NCBI RefSeq assembly: GCF_029320955.1
Contig: NZ_CP119757.1
Coordinates: forward strand, 496,001-560,000
Direction: 5' to 3'
Length of the DNA: 64,000 bases
Origin: Flavobacterium sp. YJ01
GTDB taxonomy: Bacteria; Bacteroidota; Bacteroidia; Flavobacteriales; Flavobacteriaceae
A model generated the notes under the pieces. That model was given only the letters and a program-made list of their open reading frames with translations. It searched no databases and was not told the origin of the DNA. The translations under genes and the position numbers were made by a program. Below are positions 17,334 to 26,798 of the stretch, in pieces. Each line of letters starts with the position of its first letter. Position 1 is the first letter of the stretch.

Positions 17334-17930
17334 TTAAGCTATCTCCTTATTAATTCCCTTTATAAAATCTAAAATTTCTTCTGTACTTAAAACATAATCT
17401 GGTTTTGTATGCAAAATCGCATTATTAGGCATAAAAGACATTTCTGCAGAAAGCGGATTCTGAACGACCGTTATTCCTCCTGCATCCTGAATAGCTTTCA
17501 TTCCGACTGTTCCATCAGAATTAGAACCAGAAAGTAAAATTCCGATTAGATTGCTCCCATAAATTTCTGCCGCGGATTCAAATGAAACATCAATACTTGG
17601 TCTGCTGTAATTTATCTTTTCAGAAGTATCCAATGAAAGCGTTTCGTTTTTTTCAAACAATAAATGATAATTAGATGGCGCGATATAAATAAAGCCTGCT
17701 TTTACAGCAACTTTGTCTTCTACTTCATTTACTTTAACATTCGCTTTTAAAGCTAATAAAGCCTCCAAAGTCTGTTCGTCAGAATTTTTTCTATGAACAA
17801 CAATCACAATGGCGTACGAAATCGGATCTTCTATAAAAGGCAAAATTTGCAATAATGCTTGCAAACTTCCCGCAGAACCTCCAATTATGACTACTTTACA
17901 ATCTTTTATTACTCTCTTACTTTCCTCCAT
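17334..17930 (-). CDS. Stand-alone CheB-type protein-glutamate methylesterase domain
   Basis: A 198-residue CheB catalytic domain without a receiver. The triad is visible: Ser19 in GGSAGS, His46 in VVHRK and Asp139 in GSNSDG. IYIAPSNYHLL (about 81-91) is also typical. In chemotaxis it demethylates receptors. Here no CheA, CheW or receptor gene is nearby, and such CheB/CheR pairs in Bacteroidota accompany soluble or hybrid kinases, so the substrate is unclear. It overlaps the CheR gene by 22 bp and ends the five-gene signalling operon. Confidence 0.92.
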   Translation of the reverse strand: MEESKRVIKDCKVVIIGGSAGSLQALLQILPFIEDPISYAIVIVVHRKNSDEQTLEALLALKANVKVNEVEDKVAVKAGFIYIAPSNYHLLFEKNETLSLDTSEKINYSRPSIDVSFESAAEIYGSNLIGILLSGSNSDGTVGMKAIQDAGGITVVQNPLSAEMSFMPNNAILHTKPDYVLSTEEILDFIKGINKEIA

Positions 17931-18721
17931 ATTTTTTCTCTTTCAAACTGTTTGTATTTAGTTTGAGATATAGAATATTTTATAGTTTCTTTTGTTCCAA
18001 GTGCTAGAAATCCTAGAACAGAAAGACTGTCATCAAATAAATTAACAACTCTTTTTTGCAGATTATTATCAAAATAGATTAAAACATTTCGACACAAAAT
18101 CAAGTCAAACTCATTAAAAGAATTGTCCGAAACTAAATTGTGTTGCGAGAAAACCATCTTTTCAGAAAGTTCTTCGCTAAATTTTGCAAAACCATAATTG
18201 GCAATATAATAATCTGAAAAATCTTGTTTTCCGCCAGAATCACGATAATTATCTGCATAATCTTTTATCATTCGAAGTGGAAAAATACCACTTTTTGCCG
18301 ATTCTAAAACTGCCGCATTAATATCTGTGGCATACAAAATAGATTTATGCAGAAGTCCTAATTCTTTAAGCATAATAGCCATCGAATACACCTCTTCGCC
18401 TGTAGAACAGCCTGCATGCCAAATTCTGATAAAAGGTTTAGTTCCTAATAAGGGAAGAATATCATTTCGAAGCACGGTATAAAATGACGGATCGCGAAAC
18501 ATTTCTGTAACATTTACCGTAATTTCGTCAATCATTCTTTTGCAATAATCTGGATCTGTGCGAACCTTTGAAAGAAATTCATGAAAATGCTTAAATCCAT
18601 CTAAATAATAAACTCGGCTAACACGTCTTTTTAGTGAAGCTCTGGAATAACTTCCAAAATCAAAACCATAATATTCGTAAACATCATTAATTAGGGCTTC
18701 TAACTCAATATCTTCAATCAT
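17909..18721 (-). CDS. CheR-type SAM-dependent protein methyltransferase
   Basis: A 270-residue CheR. The N-terminal helical domain (about 1-75) is followed by the SAM-binding core with IWHAGCSTGEEVYSMAI (motif I, about 99-115), YATDINAAVLESA, and FDLILCRNVLIYF near 205-217. These are the family signatures for methylating glutamate side chains. It is translationally coupled to CheB by a 22-bp overlap and lies 7 bp after a response-regulator gene. No chemotaxis genes lie nearby, so it probably modifies a kinase or coiled-coil sensor such as the large hybrid kinase upstream; this is inference. Confidence 0.92.
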   Translation of the reverse strand: MIEDIELEALINDVYEYYGFDFGSYSRASLKRRVSRVYYLDGFKHFHEFLSKVRTDPDYCKRMIDEITVNVTEMFRDPSFYTVLRNDILPLLGTKPFIRIWHAGCSTGEEVYSMAIMLKELGLLHKSILYATDINAAVLESAKSGIFPLRMIKDYADNYRDSGGKQDFSDYYIANYGFAKFSEELSEKMVFSQHNLVSDNSFNEFDLILCRNVLIYFDNNLQKRVVNLFDDSLSVLGFLALGTKETIKYSISQTKYKQFEREKIWRKVRE

Positions 18722-18728
18722 AATTCAC

Positions 18729-19094
18729 TTAAATTTCCCCCAAAATCTGAAGTAATTTATCAACATCAACTGGTTTCGAGATGTATGAATCTGCCCCAGC
18801 CTCTAAACATTTTTCTTTATCTCCTGTCATTGCTTGTGCGGTTACAGCCACTACAAAGGTAGATTCTTGCGATGGAATTGCTTTTATAAGCGGAATTGCT
18901 TCATATCCGTCCATTTCTGGCATCATCATATCCATCAAAACTGCATCAATTGTGTCGTCTTCTTTTAATATTCTAAGTGCTTCTTCGGCACTTAAACAAG
19001 ACAAACAGTCAAAAGATTTCGCTTTTAAAGTATTCACTAAAGCAAAAATATTCCTTGTATCATCATCTACAATCAGCACTCTTTTTTTTCTCAT
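18729..19094 (-). CDS. Single-domain response regulator
   Basis: A 121-residue receiver domain alone. It has the acidic pocket D10-D12, phospho-acceptor Asp55 in VLMDMMMPEMDG, Thr85 and Lys107 in SKPVD. No output domain follows, so it probably works as a phosphate relay or by binding a partner. It closely resembles the third receiver of the adjacent hybrid kinase (VLIVDDD.RNI, MTGD.EKC..AGA), suggesting duplication within the operon. It is 17 bp after the kinase gene. Confidence 0.93.
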   Translation of the reverse strand: MRKKRVLIVDDDTRNIFALVNTLKAKSFDCLSCLSAEEALRILKEDDTIDAVLMDMMMPEMDGYEAIPLIKAIPSQESTFVVAVTAQAMTGDKEKCLEAGADSYISKPVDVDKLLQILGEI

Positions 19095-19111
19095 TTACAG
19101 CTTTTTAGAGG

Positions 19112-22100
19112 TTAAATTTTATCATATAACCAAACTCGTAATAACGATAAAAGCTGATCTACATCTACAGGTTTTGTGATGTAATCTGAAGCTCCCGCTT
19201 TTATGCATTTTTCGCGGTCTCCTGTCATTGCTTTTGCCGTTACGGCGATTACTGCTAAGTTAAGAAATTTAGGATTGCTTCTTATTTTTTCAGCCGTTTC
19301 ATAACCATCCATATTTGGCATCATCATATCTAATAATACAACGTCTGTATCAGGATTTTCATCCAAAATCTTGATGGCTTCTTTTCCGTCAAATGCTGTA
19401 ATTACATTCATCTTAAATGCTTCTAAAGCTTTAGAAAGCGAATAAATATTACGAACGTCATCATCAACAATCAATACTTTTTTCTCAAATAGAATATTAT
19501 TTAATGAATTCAGTTTTTTATGAACTTCTTTTATTTTACCCTCTTTTTTCTCTTCTACCAAATGAAGGAAAAGTGAAACTTCATCTAACATTCTTTGGTA
19601 CGAATGAGCTGTTTTTACGATAATAGAATCGGCATATTTTCTAATCTTCAATTCTTCTTTAATAGACAAACTTTTTCCTGTAAAAACAATTACCGGAAGA
19701 TTTTCTAATCCTGGGCTTTTCTTTACACCATCTAAAATTTCGTAAGCTTGTTTGTCTGGAATTCCCATATCCAAAATTACACAGTCGACATCTTTATTGC
19801 TTAAAACAGATAACCCTTCCGAAACTTCGCTTTTAATCTCAGAATTGATATTATATGTTTCTAAGAAATATGCCAACGCTTTTGCATGTTTCGGATTATC
19901 TTCAATAATTAAAACTTTTTGAGATTCTTTGTTTATAATATGCTCAATACGCATAAAAACGTCTGGAATCTTATCAAAAGCAACTGGTTTGTCTAAGAAA
20001 TCTACCGCACCTTTTAACAAACTTTCTTGTTTCAATTTATGCGAAGACATAATGTGAACCGAAATATGTTTGGTATTAGAATTATTTTTCAATTCTTCCA
20101 AAACTTCCCAACCGCTTTTTATTGGTAATTCTATATCTAATAAAATTCCGATTGGTTTATAAATCAAGGCAAAGTTTAAAGCGTAATCTCCTCTTACAGC
20201 GACAACACCTTTATAACCTTTCTTCTGTGTAAAAGCTAGCAACGACTTAGCAAAATTAATATCGTCTTCGACAATAAGAATTACTTTATCGCCTTCTTCA
20301 ATTGAATCTCTGTCGTCTTCAATTTCTTTTGGAATAACTTCACTGATATATTTAGGTCTTGCCTCCGTTTGCGTTTCTTCGTCTTCAACAACTTCTTTTG
20401 GCTGTATTTTGTTTACTAGAATTTTATTTATAGCCAATCCTAAAACCGGAATGCATAACGTAAACGAACTTCCTTCATTTACTTTACTGTAAAGCGTAAT
20501 TTCTCCTCTAAGTAATTTAGCTAATTCACGGCTTATTGATAATCCTAAACCTGTTCCTCCGTATTTGCGTTTTGTAGAACCGTCGGCTTGTTGGAAAGCT
20601 TCGAAAATTAGAGGTTGTTTTTCTAACGGAATTCCGATTCCGGTATCTTTTACAACAAAGCAAATTAATTTATCATTGTTCGGATCTGTCTTAATTTCAA
20701 GACTTACCGTTCCTTTTTCTGTAAATTTAATAGCATTTGAAATCAGATTTTTCAAGATCTGCTCTAAACGCATTTTATCTGTTTTAATGACAATTGGTGC
20801 GTCTTTGGTAATAATTTCAAAGTTTATTCCTTTCTCTTTCGCTACAATGTGGAATAAATTATATAGACTGTCTGTAATTTCTTTTGTGGAAACATCTAAA
20901 AATTCCAGCTCCATTTTACCAGCCTCAATTTTAGATAAATCCAAAATTTCATCAATTAATCCTAATAAACTGTTTCCTGAACTCTGAATCACTTTTGCAA
21001 ATTCAATTTCTTCATTGTTCATTGTTTCATTATTGTTTTCAGACAATAAACGGCTCAATAACAAGATTGAATTTAATGGCGTTCTTAATTCGTGTGACAT
21101 ATTTGCCAAGAATTCCGATTTGTAACGCGTGCTTAATTCTAAAGCCTCTGATTTTTTCTGAATTTCAGTATTTTTTTCTTCCAATAAAACGCTTCTTTCA
21201 GAAAGTTCTTCATTGGTTTGTTCTAATTCTTCTTGTTGAACGCGAAGTTCTTCCTCCGAAGCTTGAAGTTTTTCTGTCTGAGCTTCCAATTCTGCATTTA
21301 TAGCTTCCAACTCGCTGTGTTGAACTTGAAGTTCCTCAGATTGCGATTTGGTTTCTTCTAAAAGCTCCATCACTTTTTTACGGTTTTGAGTTGCTTTTAA
21401 AGCGATTCCGATATTATTGGCAACCATATTTAAAAACTCCAACTGCAAAACAGAAAATCCGTAAATACTCGCTAATTCTACAGCTCCTTCTATTTTATAA
21501 TCCATTAACGGAACTGCCACAATATGGGTTGGTTTTATTTCGCCCAAAGCATAATTGATTTGAATATCGTCTTGTGAAAGGTTTTTTAATTCCAGCATTT
21601 TTCCGGATACAATTGCTTGTCCAATTAAGCCTTCGCCTTTTCTGATTCTTTCACGGCTTTTACTCGGAATATAGCTGTATCCGCCAGAAACAGTCATTTC
21701 TTCTCCATCAACAACATATAAAACACCCGCGCTACTGTTTGTGTATTGGCATAAAAATTCGATTACATCTTTTGATAATTTCTGGATTGTTTTCTCACCC
21801 AGCATTTTATCATTTAAACTAGCAACGCCAGATTGAAGCCATTCTTTTTGAGATAATAAGTCGAAAGAAGTTTTTAGAGAATCTTTCATTTCGTGAATAG
21901 AACCTCCTAATGCTCCTAAAGTATCTGCTTTTCTATCGTCTATCTGAACGTCGTAGTTTCCTTTAGAAATCTGAGTTGCAATTCCACTAATTACCTCAAG
22001 TCTTTCGGCAATATCTTTATCTTTTTTCTCAAGTTCATTTTGCAATAATGCTCTTTCATTATAATCTTTCAGAATTCTGATCATGAAAACAATCGATATA

Positions 22101-22675
22101 ATAAAAGCAATGAAAAAGGCAACAACAATAAGAATCAAACTGTAAGTTCCATAACGTTCCGAATTGGCATTACGTTCTTCCAAAAGTTTTTGTTCGGTCC
22201 CTTCTACTTTTTTGATGATTGTTTTTATTTCATTCATCATATTTCGCCCTTCATTCAAATCAAAAATCAGCGTTTCTTTGCTTAAACGCTTTTTTACGAT
22301 TTGATTATTCAGGTATTTAAAGAAACCAGATCGTTTAGATCTTAGTTCGTCTAGCATTTTTTGCTGAGAAGGATTATCGGATGTAAGTTCATCCAATTTA
22401 TCAAAATAATTATTTGATTTTGCTTCAGAATCATTAAAACGGTCTACAAATTGTTCGTCTCCAGTAAGTAGATAACCTCGCATACTCGTTTGCGCTTCCG
22501 TAATAATTGCCGAACCTTCATTAAGATTGTAAATAACATCTTGAGTGTGATTTACCCAATAATTACTGCTTAATAAACTTTTGATGCTAATAAAGGAAGC
22601 AACAGAACTAATGGTCAGTACAAATAGTGAAACCAGAGAACTAATTAGTAAATTTCTTTTAAAATTACCATTCAT
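19112..22675 (-). CDS. Membrane hybrid histidine kinase: CHASE3-HAMP-GAF-kinase-three receivers
   Basis: A 1187-residue sensor. In order: TM1 about 10-34; a CHASE3-type helical periplasmic domain (about 37-175, with QTSMRGYLLTGDE); TM2 about 178-200; a HAMP-like helix pair (about 225-275); GAF (about 295-428); a long coiled coil (435-515); HisKA with phospho-His528 in MSHELRTPL; an HATPase with DTGIGI and YGGTGLGL; then receivers at about 792-905, 918-1035 and 1066-1187. The acceptor Asp residues lie in LLDIEL, ILDMGIP and LLDMMMP. The second receiver has KT in place of the usual KP, so it may be weak. It shares an operon with CheB, CheR and two receivers, implying multistep relay with methylation feedback. 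Confidence 0.95.
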   Translation of the reverse strand: MNGNFKRNLLISSLVSLFVLTISSVASFISIKSLLSSNYWVNHTQDVIYNLNEGSAIITEAQTSMRGYLLTGDEQFVDRFNDSEAKSNNYFDKLDELTSDNPSQQKMLDELRSKRSGFFKYLNNQIVKKRLSKETLIFDLNEGRNMMNEIKTIIKKVEGTEQKLLEERNANSERYGTYSLILIVVAFFIAFIISIVFMIRILKDYNERALLQNELEKKDKDIAERLEVISGIATQISKGNYDVQIDDRKADTLGALGGSIHEMKDSLKTSFDLLSQKEWLQSGVASLNDKMLGEKTIQKLSKDVIEFLCQYTNSSAGVLYVVDGEEMTVSGGYSYIPSKSRERIRKGEGLIGQAIVSGKMLELKNLSQDDIQINYALGEIKPTHIVAVPLMDYKIEGAVELASIYGFSVLQLEFLNMVANNIGIALKATQNRKKVMELLEETKSQSEELQVQHSELEAINAELEAQTEKLQASEEELRVQQEELEQTNEELSERSVLLEEKNTEIQKKSEALELSTRYKSEFLANMSHELRTPLNSILLLSRLLSENNNETMNNEEIEFAKVIQSSGNSLLGLIDEILDLSKIEAGKMELEFLDVSTKEITDSLYNLFHIVAKEKGINFEIITKDAPIVIKTDKMRLEQILKNLISNAIKFTEKGTVSLEIKTDPNNDKLICFVVKDTGIGIPLEKQPLIFEAFQQADGSTKRKYGGTGLGLSISRELAKLLRGEITLYSKVNEGSSFTLCIPVLGLAINKILVNKIQPKEVVEDEETQTEARPKYISEVIPKEIEDDRDSIEEGDKVILIVEDDINFAKSLLAFTQKKGYKGVVAVRGDYALNFALIYKPIGILLDIELPIKSGWEVLEELKNNSNTKHISVHIMSSHKLKQESLLKGAVDFLDKPVAFDKIPDVFMRIEHIINKESQKVLIIEDNPKHAKALAYFLETYNINSEIKSEVSEGLSVLSNKDVDCVILDMGIPDKQAYEILDGVKKSPGLENLPVIVFTGKSLSIKEELKIRKYADSIIVKTAHSYQRMLDEVSLFLHLVEEKKEGKIKEVHKKLNSLNNILFEKKVLIVDDDVRNIYSLSKALEAFKMNVITAFDGKEAIKILDENPDTDVVLLDMMMPNMDGYETAEKIRSNPKFLNLAVIAVTAKAMTGDREKCIKAGASDYITKPVDVDQLLSLLRVWLYDKI

Positions 22676-22691
22676 AAATTATAAGTCTAAA

Positions 22692-23912
22692 TTATTTTGA
22701 TTTGTATTTTAACGGAAGCACGATAATAAAGCTTGCGCCCTTTCCTACTTCACTTTTAGCGGTAATCAAACCGTTATGTTTATCTATTATTTTTTTTGCA
22801 ATTGCAAGTCCGATTCCTGTTCCTTCGTAGGTTTGGCGATCATTTAAGCTCTGAAAGATAATAAAAATTCGGTCTAGATATTTTTCGTCAAAACCAATTC
22901 CGTTATCTTTTACTGTAATTCGGCAGAATTGCCCTTCTGGCGATGTCGGACTATCGATAGATTTGTCTGCAATTATTTCTGAAGTGATTTCTATTTCGGG
23001 TTTATTTTCAGTTCCCGAAAACTTAAGCGCATTTCCAATCAGATTCTGAAAAACTTGACGCAATTGACTTGGAATACTGTCTACTGTTGGAAGTTCATTG
23101 GTTTTTATTGTCGCATTTTTGCTTTCAATTAAATAATCAAAATCAGAAAGAACTTCTTGCAAAACCTCATTTAAGTCTGTTTTTTCAGGTTTAACTTGAG
23201 CCGAAAGTCTAGAATAAGCCAAAAGATCGGTAATTAAAGTCTGCATTCTTTCTGCAGATTTTATTGTACGATCTACATAATCTATCGCTTTATCGTCTGT
23301 TTTTAGGTATAGATCTTTTATTATTTTAATAAAAATCTGAATCTTCCGAATAGGTTCATTTAAATCGTGCGAAACAACCCAAGAAAATTGCTGTAATTCG
23401 TGATTTCTAAGTTCTAATTCTTCATTTTTTTGAACCAATTCTTTGGTTCTTTCTGCAATTTTAATTTCAAGATTATCCTGTGCTTCTTTTCTAATTTTTA
23501 TTTCCTTAGAAAGAAGATCTTTCATCACTTTTAATTCGTTTTGCTGTTCGTAGATTTTAATAAAAGTTTTGACTTTTAAAATCAATAAATCAGAATCAAC
23601 CGGTTTTGTAATATATTCTACAGCACCCGTTTCGTAACCTTTAAAAATGTATTTTTTCTCGGTATTTAAAGCCGAAAGAAATATAACAGGAATATCTTTT
23701 GTACGCTGATTTCCAGAAAGGATTTTTACAACTTCAAATCCATCAAGTCCTGGCATTTGAACGTCCATGATTATCAAGCAATAATCAGTTTTTAAAATCT
23801 TTTTCAGCGCTTCTTCACCAGATTCGGCACTATCGACATCGATATTATGCAGCTCTAATGTTTTCTTTAAGGCAATAATATTGGCCCTTATATCGTCTAC
23901 AATTAATACCAT
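22692..23912 (-). CDS. Receiver-histidine kinase fusion (soluble)
   Basis: A 406-residue cytoplasmic protein and first gene of the signalling operon. It has an N-terminal receiver (acceptor Asp in IIMDVQMPGLDG, about residue 50, and KPVD near 102), a coiled-coil linker (125-170), HisKA with SHDLNEPIRK (His about 181), and a HATPase with NLIGNALKF and GTGIGLAIAKKII. The receiver-before-kinase order is that of proteins that sense phosphorylation state and feed it back. No transmembrane segments. It is 16 bp ahead of the hybrid kinase. Confidence 0.93.
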   Translation of the reverse strand: MVLIVDDIRANIIALKKTLELHNIDVDSAESGEEALKKILKTDYCLIIMDVQMPGLDGFEVVKILSGNQRTKDIPVIFLSALNTEKKYIFKGYETGAVEYITKPVDSDLLILKVKTFIKIYEQQNELKVMKDLLSKEIKIRKEAQDNLEIKIAERTKELVQKNEELELRNHELQQFSWVVSHDLNEPIRKIQIFIKIIKDLYLKTDDKAIDYVDRTIKSAERMQTLITDLLAYSRLSAQVKPEKTDLNEVLQEVLSDFDYLIESKNATIKTNELPTVDSIPSQLRQVFQNLIGNALKFSGTENKPEIEITSEIIADKSIDSPTSPEGQFCRITVKDNGIGFDEKYLDRIFIIFQSLNDRQTYEGTGIGLAIAKKIIDKHNGLITAKSEVGKGASFIIVLPLKYKSK

Positions 23913-24300
23913 GTCTGGAAACTAAATCGGTTGTAAATCAAAATGATAATTTTAAAATGAATGTAAAATTTTTCTTATTTTTTTAATTAATCTCAAATTA
24001 GACCATTAAAAATGATATGGAAAATCTCAAATGTATAAAAAAATAACTACTCGGTTTTTTATCTAAATCGAAAATAGTTACAGAATTCCCACTTTTTAGA
24101 TGGTTATTTTGAAAGCGAGAGTGAGTATGAACTTATTAGAAAATTCCTGTTATTTTAACATTTTACAAAATTGAATGTATTTCCGTACAATTAAACTAGA
24201 TTTAACTCTTTTGAGGCAAACAAAATTCCTATTAAGACAAGTAAAATTTCAATTTTCATCTAATTTTAAAAGCATGAAAGAGCTTAAAAAAGAGAAAATT
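23913..24300. other. Divergent gene-free spacer
   Basis: A 388-bp AT-rich spacer between the divergent signalling operon and the SDR gene. It is open in the SDR frame from 24175, but those codons look non-coding (no family similarity). No repeat, hairpin or clear TTG/TAnnTTTG pair was found, though a promoter for each side must lie here. Confidence 0.6.
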
Positions 24301-25146
24301 ATGAAAAAGAAAATAACCTTTCCTGAGCAAAAACAAAATCTTCCTGGCAATGAACATAAAATGAATCCTGAACCAGAAATTATTAGAGAAAACTATATCG
24401 GAAGTGGAAAATTAAAAGGAAAAACTGCTTTTATAACTGGCGGCGACAGTGGTATCGGCAGAAGTGTCGCCGTACATTTTGCAAGAGAAGGCGCCAATAT
24501 TGCCATTATCTATTTAAAAGAAAATAAAGATGCTTTAGACACAAAAGCGATGATTGAAAAAGAAGGACAGCAATGCCTTTTGATTAGCGGCGACTTGAAA
24601 GATGAAAAGTTTTGCAAAGCTGCAATAAAAAAATGCTACACGACATTTAAGAAGATTAATGTTATTGTGAATAATGCTGCGATACAATTTCCGCAAACGG
24701 ATTTAGAAAAAATAACGGCATCGCAGCTCCAAAAAACTTTTGAAACCAATATCTATCCCTATTTCTATATCACAAAAGCTGCACTTCCGTATTTAGAAAA
24801 AGGAGATACGATTATTAATACAACTTCTGTGACGGCTTTTCGCGGAAGCGAACATCTTGCAGATTACGCCAGTACAAAAGGCGCGATTGTTAGTTTTACA
24901 AGATCGCTTTCTACGATGTTAGCGAAAAAACAAATTCGTGTAAACGGTGTTGCGCCTGGACCAATTTGGACACCGCTTATTGTGGCAAGCTTTGACAAAT
25001 TATCGGATTTCGGAAAAGATAATCCGATGGAAAGAGCTGGACAGCCTTCTGAAGTGGCGCCTGCATATGTGTTTTTGGCTTGCGAAGACAGCAGTTATAT
25101 TACTGGACAGTTTATTCATATAAATGGTGGCGAATTGGTTGGTTGA
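24301..25146 (+). CDS. SDR family oxidoreductase (YghA/YhdF-like)
   Basis: A 281-residue short-chain dehydrogenase. The Rossmann motif is GGDSGIGRS (about 48-56), with NNAA near 127, the catalytic Ser around 175 and the YASTK motif (Tyr and Lys about 189-193). The extended N-terminus with QNLPGNEHKMNPEPE and the C-terminal ITGQFIHINGGELVG are those of the YghA/YhdF group, often induced by general stress. The start at 24301 (KKKITFPEQ) matches the family N-terminus; upstream ATGs at 24274 and 24175 add residues without family likeness. Substrate unknown. Confidence 0.92.
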   Translation: MKKKITFPEQKQNLPGNEHKMNPEPEIIRENYIGSGKLKGKTAFITGGDSGIGRSVAVHFAREGANIAIIYLKENKDALDTKAMIEKEGQQCLLISGDLKDEKFCKAAIKKCYTTFKKINVIVNNAAIQFPQTDLEKITASQLQKTFETNIYPYFYITKAALPYLEKGDTIINTTSVTAFRGSEHLADYASTKGAIVSFTRSLSTMLAKKQIRVNGVAPGPIWTPLIVASFDKLSDFGKDNPMERAGQPSEVAPAYVFLACEDSSYITGQFIHINGGELVG

Positions 25147-25154
25147 TTTTTTAA

Positions 25155-25330
25155 ACGCAAAGTTCGCAAAAAGTTTTTTTTAAAATCTCGCAAAGTCGCA
25201 GAGTCGCAAAGGTTAGCTTCAAGCAGATTCATAAAAAATAAAACTTTGGGACTTAGCGCCTTTGCGAGATTTAAAACATAAAACCTCAGCCTCTTAGTCC
25301 CTCAGAACCTTAGAACCTTAGAACCTTAGA
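25155..25330. repeat. CGCAAAG-family and CTTAGAAC-family repeats
   Basis: Between the SDR and SemiSWEET genes. First an imperfect hairpin of CGCAAAG words (AACGCAAAGTTCGC ... GCGCCTTTGCGAGATTT), then a row of CTCAG/CTTAGAAC words (25283-25330) that ends at the SemiSWEET ATG. Confidence 0.75.
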
Positions 25331-25334
25331 AAAA

Positions 25335-25595
25335 ATGAATTACATAGATATTCTTGGTCTTTTTGCAGGAGCTTGCATTACGATTTCGACAGTTCCGCAG
25401 ATTTTAAAAGTTTGGAAAACCAAAAAAGTAAAAGAGATTTCTCTAAAAATGTTTGGAATTCTCACTTTCGGAATTGCAATTTGGATTGTTTATGGCATTC
25501 TAAAAAACGATCTTCCGATAATTATTACCAACAGCGTTTCTTTGGTTTTAAACCTCATTATGGTTTATTTTATTCTGCATTACGAAAAAGAATGA
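25335..25595 (+). CDS. SemiSWEET family sugar transporter
   Basis: An 86-residue integral membrane protein with three helices (about 5-23, 36-55 and 60-81). This is the triple-helix bundle of bacterial SemiSWEETs, which dimerise to make a sugar facilitator. The PQ motif sits in TISTVPQILKVWKTK at the end of the first helix, and Trp/Asn positions in helices 2 and 3 (IWIVYG, IITNSVSL) match the family. Length is normal. A terminator follows directly. Substrate not deducible. Confidence 0.9.
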   Translation: MNYIDILGLFAGACITISTVPQILKVWKTKKVKEISLKMFGILTFGIAIWIVYGILKNDLPIIITNSVSLVLNLIMVYFILHYEKE

Positions 25596-25610
25596 AAACT
25601 CTTTAAATGA

Positions 25611-25640
25611 AAAAAACAGCTTGACCAAAGCTGTTTTTTT
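25611..25640. terminator. Bidirectional terminator
   Basis: Perfect 12-bp stem AAAAAACAGCTT (25611-25622) with AAGCTGTTTTTT (25628-25639), loop GACCA. It serves the SemiSWEET gene and the convergent minus-strand gene. Confidence 0.88.
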
Positions 25641-25664
25641 GAAAGTGAAGATATAAGATGCTTA

Positions 25665-26471
25665 CTAGCTAGCTAATTTTTGATTATATGGTTTTAAAGC
25701 CAAAGTTTTGGATTGCAAATTTCTTTTCAGAAAAACTACAGGCGCCGCAATGGCACTCAAATTTAAAGAGGAAAGTTTTTTAATTTCTGATAACTGCTTT
25801 GCCGCAAAATTCAAAATAGGCACAAATGGCGTTAAATAATTATAACTATGTTGCGCTATCTCTAATTCTAAAACTTCGCGTAAAATACTTTTCATCAGCA
25901 AATAACGAACTGTTCCTTGCTGCGGAATAGATTTAAGTTCTTTAAATTTATTTCCAATTTTCTGATTTTCAGCTCCGATATAAATATAATTTCCAGAATT
26001 AGGCACAAAAATAGTACGCACCTGATCTGCAAAATCAGATTTACTGTTATCACTATTCGTTGGCATTCCGATTAATGAAAACTGAATTTGTTTATGGCTT
26101 TCAAAATATAGCACACTATTAATGGCTGACGAATTGCTCATAATACCAGATTGATCTTTTTTCAGGGATTTGATTTCTCCATTGGCACCAAAACTGTGAA
26201 GTACATTTCCTTTTTCGCAATAAGCAAAAAATACTGGCGCCATCGGATGAGATTCTATACTTAAACTAACATCTTGATTAAAAGTCAAATCAAAATTTAG
26301 ATAGGTCATTTCTTTTTCAAAACGAACTCCAGAAATACTTCCGCTCGCCCATTTTGATTTTATTTTTAATGTGTATTCGTTGGAAGTAATCAGCAAATCA
26401 CCTCCAAAACTATCTTTAAGATTATTAAAAACAGCATCAAATCCTCCTGTATTTATGTAAAGTTTTTTCAT
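25665..26471 (-). CDS. Hypothetical protein, possibly AraC sensor half without HTH
   Basis: A 268-residue soluble protein I do not firmly recognise. The arrangement of a beta-rich N-terminal part (residues 1-170, with VSLSIESHPMAPVFFAY and IQFSLIGM) followed by SIPQQGTVRYLLMKSILREVLELEIAQH (about 195-225) recalls the ligand-sensing half of some Bacteroidota AraC-type regulators. The usual two-helix-turn-helix domain is not there, however: the tail from about 230 (LSEIKKLSSLNLSAIAAPVVFLK) is short. It may be a derived protein-binding domain or a shortened regulator. Monocistronic, convergent with SemiSWEET. Confidence 0.45.
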   Translation of the reverse strand: MKKLYINTGGFDAVFNNLKDSFGGDLLITSNEYTLKIKSKWASGSISGVRFEKEMTYLNFDLTFNQDVSLSIESHPMAPVFFAYCEKGNVLHSFGANGEIKSLKKDQSGIMSNSSAINSVLYFESHKQIQFSLIGMPTNSDNSKSDFADQVRTIFVPNSGNYIYIGAENQKIGNKFKELKSIPQQGTVRYLLMKSILREVLELEIAQHSYNYLTPFVPILNFAAKQLSEIKKLSSLNLSAIAAPVVFLKRNLQSKTLALKPYNQKLAS

Positions 26472-26798
26472 TATTTTGGTTTGGTTTTAGTAAATCAGTT
26501 AGTAATTATTTACGTACAAAAACTAACTTCGGTTTTTCTCTTCATTTCTATAATTCAAATTTCGTTTATATTGTCTCTCAAACCTTTATACAATTTCGGA
26601 GAGAATTTTCATAATTATTATTTTGAGGTTCTAAGTGACTAAGGTTCTGAGGTTCTAAGTTTTTTCACATTGTCTAAAAAATCTTAGTCCCTTAGAAACT
26701 CAGAATCTTAGCTGCTCAAAAAAAAAGCAGCTGCTCCAAATAAATTTGAAACAACTGCTCATCAGCAAAATAAAAATATCAATCTATTTTTATTTCTT
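26472..26798. repeat. Spacer with CTTAGAAC-family hairpin
   Basis: A 327-bp gap with no ORF. An inverted pair of CTTAGAAC-family arrays (GAGGTTCTAAG words at 26622-26660, CTTAGTCCCTTAGAAACTCAG words at 26690-26713) forms a long imperfect hairpin, followed by GCAGCTGCTC-type AT-rich DNA. Confidence 0.65.

Noticed and set aside
23913..24300. N-terminal extension of the SDR from 24175
   Set aside because: Residues have no resemblance to the family and the DNA looks like spacer.
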